This document shows positions 16,247 through 20,737 of a stretch of 20,737 nt of DNA, in pieces. The position numbers and the translations under genes were made by a program. Each line of letters begins with the position of its first letter. Position 1 is the stretch's first letter. The stretch spans positions 1 to 20,737 of the forward strand of contig CAZBXU010000045.1 in NCBI GenBank assembly GCA_964495755.1, given 5' to 3'. The stretch is from JAFGQJ01 sp964495755. GTDB taxonomy: Bacteria; Spirochaetota; Spirochaetia; SZUA-6; DRHE01. The notes under the pieces were generated by a model. That model saw only the letters and a program-made list of their open reading frames with translations. It made no database searches and had not been told where the DNA came from.

Positions 16247-16320
16247 AATCGCAACCTCTTCTCGGCCCTGCACCCCGAAGCACCGCAATTTCGTCTGCTT
16301 AAATCGCAACCTAGGTTGCA
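16247..16320 (+). promoter_or_regulatory. Putative upstream activator sites for the NtrC-type regulator
   Basis: The perfect 14-bp palindrome GCAACCTAGGTTGC lies at 16306-16319. Its left half with flank, AATCGCAACCT (16302-16312), recurs exactly at 16247-16257, 55 bp upstream or about five helical turns. The palindrome centre is ~108 bp before the predicted sigma-54 start site, the usual enhancer distance for NtrC-type activators. A relative of the palindrome lies upstream of the kinase gene. Confidence 0.7.
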
Positions 16321-16392
16321 ACATCCCGACAGTCCTGAAAACCGGCCTTCCTCTAACTATCTATTTGATCAAGAAATATTTGAAGACCCGGT

Positions 16393-16410
16393 CTGGCATG
16401 CAGGTTGCAT
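16393..16410 (+). promoter_or_regulatory. Sigma-54 (-24/-12) promoter
   Basis: CTGGCATGCAGGTTGCAT matches the consensus YTGGCACG-N4-TTGCW with a single deviation (C to T). The invariant GG (16395-16396) and GC (16407-16408) are exactly 10 bases apart. Transcription should begin near 16420. It lies 162 bp downstream of a sigma-54 activator gene and ~75 bp past the palindromic activator site, separated by AT-rich DNA that could bend. Confidence 0.8.
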
Positions 16411-16423
16411 TACTAGTCATGCC

Positions 16424-16597
16424 ATGGTGGTCGAACAGCGGATACCCAAGAAGCCTGACACCAGATACTCGATTCTGCAAATCAAGCAGGTAATTCGTTG
16501 CATCTGGAACAAAGTCGTCGTATTGCTGGCGATTCAGGTAATCATCATCCTATATGCACTGCTGCGCTTCCTCTTGAACAAGAATCGAGTGGAGTAA
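16424..16597 (+). CDS. Putative small single-pass membrane protein (or sRNA) under sigma-54 control
   Basis: 57 codons. The first ~28 residues are polar and basic (MVVEQRIPKKPDTRYSILQ...), followed by one membrane span, VVVLLAIQVIIILYALLRFLL, and a short basic tail NKNRVE. No homologue is recognised. The frame has no stop upstream to 16124, but the sigma-54 promoter at 16393-16410 predicts an mRNA starting near 16420, which makes ATG 16424 the only sensible first codon. There is no Shine-Dalgarno site, so translation would be leaderless. Alternatively the transcript acts as a small RNA and the ORF is incidental. The coding case rests on the coherent hydrophobic segment; the promoter case is stronger than the protein case. 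Confidence 0.45.
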   Translation: MVVEQRIPKKPDTRYSILQIKQVIRCIWNKVVVLLAIQVIIILYALLRFLLNKNRVE

Positions 16598-16613
16598 TGA
16601 TACAGTTCTTGGC
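16594..16613. repeat. 20-bp exact repeat, copy 1 (partner 17989-18008)
   Basis: GTAATGATACAGTTCTTGGC occurs here and, in the same orientation, inside the 2-hydroxyacid dehydrogenase gene at 17989-18008, where it encodes AKNCIIT on the - strand. The two copies bracket 1.4 kb carrying the aldo/keto reductase gene, the oxidoreductase stump and the dehydrogenase 3' end. A 20-bp exact match in a window this size is unlikely by chance, so copy 1 may be a scrap of a second dehydrogenase gene or a rearrangement scar. Confidence 0.7.
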
Positions 16614-16643
16614 TTTCCACACTTTCCTTTGTTTGTAAAATCT

Positions 16644-17591
16644 TCACACCAACTGATTCGGGAAGGGACAGAGCGGGGGTAGGCTGTGAGCATCCAGGAT
16701 CTCATTCACCCTCTCACGAAATGCGACCATACGGTTCGGTGCCAACGCCTCAACGGCACCCGCCGCCTCCTCGAGCTGGGACAGACTCTTGGGGCCAATA
16801 AGGACACTGGCCACTTCTTCCTGTGCAAGCAGCCAAATTATGGCAGCTTGTACCAGGTTGATTCCTTCATTCTCTACCACGTTTTTAAGCTCGTCCACCA
16901 CTGCGAGATATTTGGCAAACATACTACCTGAGTAGCCGGGGAAGGTGGAGCGTTCATCATCAGAAGCGAAGATATGATCGCGTTCGTATTTGCCGCATAA
17001 TATACCCTTAGCCAAGGAACTGTGGGTAATCACTGAAATGTGTTCTTGACGGCAATATTCGATCATGCGCTTTTCAGGAGATCGATTCAATGCATTGTAA
17101 TTGATTTGATTAGAGACAATGGGAAGTATTTGTCGAGCCTGTTGAAGCTGCTGGACCGTGAAGTTGGAGACTCCACAATAGCGGATGAAACCAGCAACCT
17201 GAAGGCTATCGATTGCCTGAAGCGTTTCCTCGACCGGTACTTCGGGATCATAACGGTGGATCTGATAAAGGTCGACCCGATCGGTCCCAAGAGCTTTCAA
17301 GCTGTTCTTGAGGGCTCTTTTCACACCGCTGGCCGTGAAATCCGTGCTGACTTTGGTAGCGAGAAAAATTTTATCCCTGTAACCGTCAGTAAGGGCTTTA
17401 CCGAGCACTTGCTCGCTGTCCCCGTATTTCTCGGCGGTGTCGATGAACGTTATCCCGCTGTCTATTGCTTTGCGTATCAGGGAAGTAGCATTCGTGCGAT
17501 CCACGGCGCCCATCATGCCCGCCAGCTGCCACGTACCCAATCCGATGCTCGAAATACGCTCCTCTGTTTCTCCCAATACTCGCAACTCCAT
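16644..17591 (-). CDS. Aldo/keto reductase
   Basis: A 315-residue NADPH-dependent (beta/alpha)8-barrel oxidoreductase reducing aldehydes or ketones, or oxidising the alcohols. The N-terminus MELRVLGETEERISSIGLGTWQLAG is characteristic of IolS/AKR11-like members. The catalytic tetrad is complete: D51 and Y56 (FIDTAEKYGDSE), K80 (FLATKVS) and H112 (LYQIHRYD). The frame extends to 17702, but ATG 17591 is chosen because AAAGGAG lies 6 bases upstream and the family N-terminus begins there; the extra 37 codons read through old intergenic sequence. It is downstream of a dehydrogenase gene and a Gfo/Idh/MocA stump on the same strand, an arrangement like a sugar or polyol catabolic cluster. Substrate unknown. 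Confidence 0.92.
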   Translation of the reverse strand: MELRVLGETEERISSIGLGTWQLAGMMGAVDRTNATSLIRKAIDSGITFIDTAEKYGDSEQVLGKALTDGYRDKIFLATKVSTDFTASGVKRALKNSLKALGTDRVDLYQIHRYDPEVPVEETLQAIDSLQVAGFIRYCGVSNFTVQQLQQARQILPIVSNQINYNALNRSPEKRMIEYCRQEHISVITHSSLAKGILCGKYERDHIFASDDERSTFPGYSGSMFAKYLAVVDELKNVVENEGINLVQAAIIWLLAQEEVASVLIGPKSLSQLEEAAGAVEALAPNRMVAFRERVNEILDAHSLPPLCPFPNQLV

Positions 17592-17629
17592 TTCGTCTCC
17601 TTTCAGACGGTGCACTATCGCTTGAGTTC

Positions 17630-17656
17630 GCGATGAACCGCCTTGTGCAAAAGTCC
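17630..17656. repeat. Dispersed near-identical repeat, copy 2
   Basis: Partner of 6740-6765 in the same orientation, sharing GAACCGC, TTGT and CAAAAGTCCGC. It lies between the oxidoreductase stump and the aldo/keto reductase start. Copy 1 is at the end of another 2-hydroxyacid dehydrogenase gene, so copy 2 may be a trace of a related gene end. Confidence 0.5.
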
Positions 17657-17717
17657 GCTTCTTCCGGTTCCTCCTCAGCAAGAATGCCATTGAGATCAAC
17701 ATCTCGATTTACTGACT

Positions 17718-17879
17718 CTAATTCACATCGATTTTGATCGGTCGATTCTCTTCGAGTGATTATTGTGCTGCCTGGCCGATAACAACAGCTGTTCGGCCAT
17801 CTAAGCCGGTGACTCTAGGAGCATCATCTTCCAACACGCAGCGTACGAATTCTACCATTTCTGCAACATACGCTTCCCT
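17718..17879 (-). pseudogene. C-terminal stump of a Gfo/Idh/MocA-family oxidoreductase
   Basis: Directly after the dehydrogenase stop codon, in the same frame, the - strand reads EAYVAEMVEFVRCVLEDDAP, then RVTGLDGRTAVVIGQAAQ, a TAA stop (17760-17762), then SLEENRPIKIDVN and TAG. This is the signature end of Gfo/Idh/MocA sugar dehydrogenases (F-x-x-x-V-x-x-D-x-x-P-x-V-T-G-x-D-G, then A-x-x-S-x-E-x-x-R-P-V-K). About 52 codons remain; the NAD-binding domain and most of the C-terminal domain are gone, and a nonsense codon has arisen near the end. It indicates a deletion joining the dehydrogenase gene to the tail of its former neighbour. Not functional. Confidence 0.85.
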
Positions 17880-18839
17880 CTAGTTCACGACGTGTTGCGG
17901 TTTTCCGACAAGAAACGCTCCGATATTCTCGGCCGTGGTTTTCATCAACCTTCGACGAGCTTCCAGAGATGCCCAGGCGATGTGTGGGGTAATGATACAG
18001 TTCTTGGCCTGCAACAGCGGGTTGTCAGCTTGGATAGGTTCGGTGGAAACAACATCTAGAGCAGCTCCAGCTATCACACCGTTATTTAGAGCGTTAGCCA
18101 GGTCAGCCTCCCTGATCAGTGAACCTCGCGCCGCATTGATTATGAAAGCATTCGGTTTCATCACGGCTAGTAATTCTTGATTCACCATGCCCTCGTTTTC
18201 CGAGGTCAGTGCGCAGTTCAAGCTTACGACATCTGCCCGCCGGAAGGCGTCCTCCAGGGATGCGAAGACAAAGGGCTTATAATCGGGAGGATTTTCTTCC
18301 CGGATATCTACAGCCAGGACGTTCATCCCGAAGGCGTAGGCCAACTCACCAACCCGTCTCCCGATTCTCCCGAATCCAACAACTGCCATCGTCTTTGAGA
18401 CAAGCTCGATCAGTCGTGTTTTGTGGTAGCTCCAAAGCCCGCTTCTTTCCCATTCTCCCGCGGCGACCGCCGTCCAGTGCCGTCCCACGTGATGACAAAG
18501 CTCGAGCAGGAGCGCAAAAACAAACTGAGCAACGGAATCGGTGCCATATACGGGAACATTGGATACGGGGATGTTTCGCTCCCGCGCCGCCTGTGCATCT
18601 ACGCTGTTGTACCCTGTGGCCAGGACGCTTATGTATTTCAGCTGCGGAAGCCGCGCGATGGAATCCCGCATGACCAGCGATTTATTGGTGAGGATGATAT
18701 CTGCGTCTTTTGTTCTCTCCACCACTTGATGAGGTTCGGTCCAATCATATACTTCAAGTGTTCCGTAAGCGGCAACTTCATCCCAGGGATTGTCACCCGG
18801 GTTGAGCCGATTGCCGTCTAAAACAACGATCTTTATCAT
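17880..18839 (-). CDS. D-2-hydroxyacid dehydrogenase (glycerate/hydroxypyruvate reductase-like)
   Basis: A 319-residue NAD-dependent dehydrogenase, probably reducing hydroxypyruvate or glyoxylate or a similar 2-oxoacid. MIKIVVLDGNRLNPGDNPWDEV is the standard start of glycerate-dehydrogenase-like members. Other evidence: LATGYNSVD, VPVYGTDSVAQFVFALLLELCHHVG, Rossmann motif GFGRIG (155-160) with D178 (NAD preference), R238 (NAARGS), E267 (STEP) and H286 (TPHIAWAS). The frame extends to ATG 18896, but the extra 19 residues are not family-like; 18839 is preferred although only a weak GGTG precedes it. Much closer to the family consensus than the homologue at 6754-7797. Its stop codon is fused to the oxidoreductase stump, so its original operon is damaged. 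Confidence 0.9.
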   Translation of the reverse strand: MIKIVVLDGNRLNPGDNPWDEVAAYGTLEVYDWTEPHQVVERTKDADIILTNKSLVMRDSIARLPQLKYISVLATGYNSVDAQAARERNIPVSNVPVYGTDSVAQFVFALLLELCHHVGRHWTAVAAGEWERSGLWSYHKTRLIELVSKTMAVVGFGRIGRRVGELAYAFGMNVLAVDIREENPPDYKPFVFASLEDAFRRADVVSLNCALTSENEGMVNQELLAVMKPNAFIINAARGSLIREADLANALNNGVIAGAALDVVSTEPIQADNPLLQAKNCIITPHIAWASLEARRRLMKTTAENIGAFLVGKPQHVVN

Positions 18840-19026
18840 TTTTTTCACCATACTCGATTTATTACCAAGGAGAGCCGTTTTATGTTCGTTTGCCATTTCC
18901 GACCGTAGCTATGACACAATACACCGGCGAATCGTCCTGCCGCAAGGAAAAAAAGACATAGATAGGCCACGGATGTAGTCGAGGTAATTTATTGGCAGAT
19001 ATCAACGGTTACACCCACTTCCCCTG

Positions 19027-19199
19027 GAGATGCGGGACTACGGCTGCGCCGCCTGCACGGCCATGAGCATTCTAGGGGGAGAAGCTAATCCCCTTGGCCT
19101 GTGAGGTGGACATCGCCGGAGAGGTTTCCATGTGCGCCCTGACTCTCGCTTTCGGCAACCCCTCCGCCCTGGTGGAATAGAACAACAACATCGGGGAAG
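19027..19199 (+). pseudogene. Fragment of an L-fucose/L-arabinose-isomerase-like gene
   Basis: The frame EMRDYGCAACTAMSILGGEANP shifts by one base at a run of four Cs (19090-19093) and continues PLACEVDIAGEVSMCALTLA, then FGNPSALVE, TAG (19178-19180), NNNIGED. This matches the pattern of L-fucose-isomerase-like proteins, in which an A-C-E-V-D-I-x-G segment is followed by L-A-x-G-x-P-x-A-L-V-D-W-N-N-N. The stop sits where Trp is expected (TGG to TAG). Both ends are missing; on the right it abuts the truncated Doc gene. The region 18840-19026 before it shows no gene. Confidence 0.75.
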
Positions 19200-19302
19200 A
19201 TTCCAGTGCCCCAAGATCAGGTACGCCTTCTGCACCGCCGGATATCACTCGGATGCGTTGATGGAGATCGAGAACCTCGGGCTGCGACAGGTATTGCATC
19301 AT
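19198..19302 (-). pseudogene. Truncated Doc (death-on-curing, Fic-fold) toxin, N-terminal ~35 codons
   Basis: ATG ATG at 19302 overlaps the antitoxin stop, as expected in a toxin-antitoxin pair. The sequence MQYLSQPEVLDLHQRIRVIS and GGAEGVPDLGALES matches the N-terminus of Doc-family toxins (YL-x-x-x-EVL-x-LH ... GG-x-x-GVRD-x-G-x-LES). Homology ends there. The frame continues to 19072, but that part is only the antisense of the isomerase fragment. The Fic/Doc catalytic loop (HxFx(D/N)(A/G)NKR) is missing, so no active toxin can be made. The break near 19198 is a recombination junction. Confidence 0.8.
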
Positions 19303-19496
19303 GCTAACCGCTGGTAGAGCTCCTTGTTCTTTGATATTACCCGATAAGCAGCGTCATCGAACTCGGGATCTGGATGTACCAGAAGATCATCGATGGTAGC
19401 GCTTATCAGTTCATCTGGTTTCAGACCATACCTCATCGCCTTATCACGAAGGAGAGCTGCCTTTGCATCATCTATCTGCACAGTAATTGTCTTCAT
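19299..19496 (-). CDS. Antitoxin of a Doc-type toxin-antitoxin pair
   Basis: A 65-residue protein: MKTITVQIDDAKAALLRDKA, then MRYGLKPDELISATIDDLL and a C-terminal RVISKNKELYQRLA. A beta strand (TITVQID) followed by helices is typical of small DNA-binding antitoxins, and the KN-x-ELY-x-RLA tail is familiar from antitoxins encoded just upstream of Doc-family toxins. The frame runs back to 19703, but that part crosses the terminator and tRNA fragment; ATG 19496 is chosen with GGTGG just upstream. It is intact while its toxin is truncated, so it may now be a remnant or may still protect against a homologous toxin elsewhere. It overlaps the toxin start by 4 bases. Confidence 0.8.
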   Translation of the reverse strand: MKTITVQIDDAKAALLRDKAMRYGLKPDELISATIDDLLVHPDPEFDDAAYRVISKNKELYQRLA

Positions 19497-19568
19497 TTGC
19501 CACCACCGACCGCCGTTACAACACATTACACCACCACATCGCCCGGGCCCAAGGATCTCAATAAACAC

Positions 19569-19623
19569 AAAAAAACCTTGCCGGCAGGAAACTACGTTCC
19601 TGTTCACCTCAACCGACAAGGTT
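19569..19623 (-). terminator. Rho-independent terminator following the tRNA fragment
   Basis: On the - strand, AACCTTGTCGG and CCGGCAAGGTT form an 11-bp stem with one mismatch, followed by a T tract. Inside is a second perfect stem, CAGGAA/TTCCTG. It lies just 3' of the tRNA-Pro fragment and is probably the original tRNA gene's terminator. It also isolates the antitoxin gene from upstream transcription. Confidence 0.8.
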
Positions 19624-19629
19624 ATGGAA

Positions 19630-19676
19630 TCGGGCTGGGCGGATTTGAACCGCCGACCCCACGCCCCCCAGACGTG
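19630..19676 (-). other. 3' half of tRNA-Pro(GGG): putative attachment-site remnant
   Basis: Reading the - strand: anticodon stem CACGT/GCGTG with loop CTGGGGG (anticodon GGG), variable GGGTC, T-arm GGCGG-TTCAAAT-CCGCC, acceptor 3' strand CAGCCCG and discriminator A, followed by TTCC (no encoded CCA). The 5' half is absent: no matching CGGGCTG acceptor strand or D-arm lies before it. A fragment starting at the anticodon arm and running to the 3' end is the classical segment duplicated by tyrosine integrases that insert in tRNA genes. Because the terminator follows this copy, the inserted DNA should lie to the right (coordinates above 19676). Confidence 0.8.
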
Positions 19677-19789
19677 AAAGCAGTTTTCCCTTATTATCCT
19701 CACTTTGCCTAATTTCCACCAGCATAACAGATTAGCACAAGTTTGTCTATATGGTTTTGCCTCACTTTACCAGTCTTTTCAGGGAATTC

Positions 19790-19813
19790 TGCTTACACTT
19801 TTGCTTACACTTT
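19790..19813. repeat. Exact 12-bp tandem repeat TGCTTACACTTT (x2)
   Basis: Two perfect adjacent copies, 19790-19801 and 19802-19813. A looser relative (TGCCTCACTTTAC) lies ~30 bp upstream. The position ~115 bp from the tRNA fragment and the paired arrangement are like integrase arm-type binding sites. Confidence 0.7.
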
Positions 19814-20093
19814 TTTTATCTTAGAAGGGATCTTTAAACTGAATAACTGTGTATATCAAAGTAAGGCCGTCGGAAAATGCTGGCAACAATTTCTAGGCGT
19901 GCTTATATAATAGCATGAAAACGATCCACTTTCCGTGCTTCACCCCGGCGACTTCTACCGTGTGAATGTACGACTCGGCAACTTTTCCCTTTTCCCCTGC
20001 TTGCTTGTGATCATACATACATATACTGAGAAAAGAATTGTGTCAACAGTCGTAGTATGTGATTTCACCGAGTAGTCCGGATTCATTACGGTG

Positions 20094-20115
20094 TTTGCTC
20101 ACATTTTTGCTCACA
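20094..20115. repeat. 12-bp-period repeat TTTGCTCACA (x2)
   Basis: TTTGCTCACA at 20094-20103 and 20106-20115 repeats with the same 12-bp period and a similar core (GCTCACA versus GCTTACA) as the pair at 19790. This suggests one DNA-binding protein recognises both. Confidence 0.65.
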
Positions 20116-20400
20116 CCGAGTGACTTACCGGTGAGGCTGTGTGTCGGAGCAAACAAGACCAGATCCCGAAGCAAGGCTGGGGATTCGTTATTCGTTTTCT
20201 ATGTTCGTGTACAGTGACGTTCGCGATTTGAAAAGAGGCCAGCACTGGCTTCCGTGCATGTCCTCGAGGGTGGGCTTGCCCAGTAGACCGCCCTGATCGA
20301 CAAGCGTAAGCCGTTATGATCGAGTCCACCTGCGCAAGAATCCTGTGCTATCATAGAACGAATCAGTCGTGCAAAGAACTCTTGAAGAACTCTAAAGTCC

Positions 20401-20658
20401 TGTGGATGGGTCTGCAGTGATTGGGTTCAGCCGGGAACGATCGATTATTCAATCAACTACCTCGTTGACCATCACGTGAACCTGAGTGTGTGTGACAGTC
20501 GGTACTGCAACGACGACACAGGAGCACCAGCTATCGATCCTGCGATTATATTGAAGGTAATTCTATTCGCCTACTCCCGGGGCATCATCAGCTCTCGCCG
20601 TATCGCCCAGGCTTGTGAGGAGAACGTGGTGTTCATGGCGCTTTCAGCAGACACCTGT
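20401..20658 (+). pseudogene. Truncated IS1182/DUF772-type transposase, N-terminal part
   Basis: One frame reads TIDYSINYLVDHHVNLSV, then DDTGAPAIDPAIILKVILFA, YSRGIISSRRIAQACEEN and VVFMALSADTC. This is the InsH/DUF772 N-terminal domain of IS1182-type transposases; the expected continuation (PHFTTIADF-like) is missing and unrelated sequence follows TGT at ~20658. At the 5' side a TGA lies at 20383-20385 and no proper start is seen. So this is a fragment lacking the catalytic DDE domain. From 20659 to the window end I recognise nothing. Confidence 0.8.
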
Positions 20659-20737
20659 TTCCCGCCAGTCGTTTCTACCAAACCGTGCCAGATCAATTTT
20701 CCACCTTTCGCCGAAGACGTAGAGCCGCGTTTGCCTT

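Larger units (their letters stand above)
19677..20400. other. Gene-free stretch inside the presumed mobile element end
   Basis: No convincing coding sequence on either strand; open frames here are short and compositionally random. The only structure is two pairs of 12-bp-period direct repeats (listed separately) and AT-rich patches near 19820-19850 and 20010-20050. Confidence 0.5.

Noticed and set aside
16124..16423. Upstream extension of the small membrane ORF (157 codons in total)
   Set aside because: It overlaps the regulator gene's end and passes through the activator palindrome and sigma-54 promoter; only the part after 16424 is plausible.
17718..17879. Stop-codon readthrough (recoding) in the Gfo/Idh/MocA sequence
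   Set aside because: The stop is TAA and most of the gene is absent, so simple decay is a better explanation.
19630..19676. Complete tRNA-Pro gene
   Set aside because: The acceptor 5' strand and D-arm are missing in the ~60 bases before the anticodon stem.
19790..20115. CRISPR array
   Set aside because: Repeats are 10-12 bp, adjacent without spacers, only two copies each.

Overview
The window most likely comes from a free-living spirochaete (Spirochaetota; moderate confidence, from gene content only). The sugar-type binding protein has a cysteine-free signal peptide ending FA-GGQ, a style common in spirochaetes. There is a lipid-type glycosyltransferase pair, a non-pyrrolysine MttB-family methyltransferase with uroporphyrinogen-decarboxylase-like partners, and a TRAP binding protein. 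Genes are dense, with mostly good AGGAGG-type ribosome sites.

Region 1 (1-6292, + strand) looks like a corrinoid-dependent methyl-transfer locus built around an importer. It holds the 3' end of a URO-D-family gene, a near-consensus sigma-70 promoter, a CUT1-type binding protein, a hairpin terminator, two permeases, a second URO-D-family gene and an MttB-like methyltransferase. No transporter ATPase, corrinoid protein or corrinoid activator is visible. Region 2 (6302-7797, - strand, convergent) has a cupin and a divergent D-2-hydroxyacid dehydrogenase. A 280-bp gap with a degenerate coding remnant and a 16-bp palindrome follows.

Region 3 (8078-11611, - strand) is a tight three-gene unit: a GT4 glycosyltransferase, an MGDG-synthase/MurG-like glycosyltransferase and an orphan TRAP substrate-binding protein. 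Region 4 (11780-16597, + strand) is a regulatory module: a 1014-residue membrane histidine kinase with an unusual beta-rich extracytoplasmic domain, overlapped by an NtrC-type sigma-54 activator. Just downstream are a perfect 14-bp palindrome with a repeated half-site, an excellent -24/-12 sigma-54 promoter, and a 57-codon ORF for a single-pass membrane peptide (or a small RNA). A close relative of the palindrome lies upstream of the kinase, suggesting autoregulation. This self-contained circuit is the best candidate here for an undescribed system.

Region 5 (16594-20737) is eroded accessory DNA. On the - strand lie an intact D-2-hydroxyacid dehydrogenase, a stump of a Gfo/Idh/MocA oxidoreductase and an intact aldo/keto reductase. 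To the right are a frameshifted L-fucose-isomerase-like fragment, fused nose-to-nose with a truncated Doc toxin whose antitoxin is intact, then a terminator and the 3' half of a tRNA-Pro(GGG). That tRNA fragment probably marks the end of an element integrated in a tRNA gene and extending rightward. The right side holds 12-bp-period tandem repeats, about 0.7 kb without genes, and a truncated IS1182/DUF772-type transposase.
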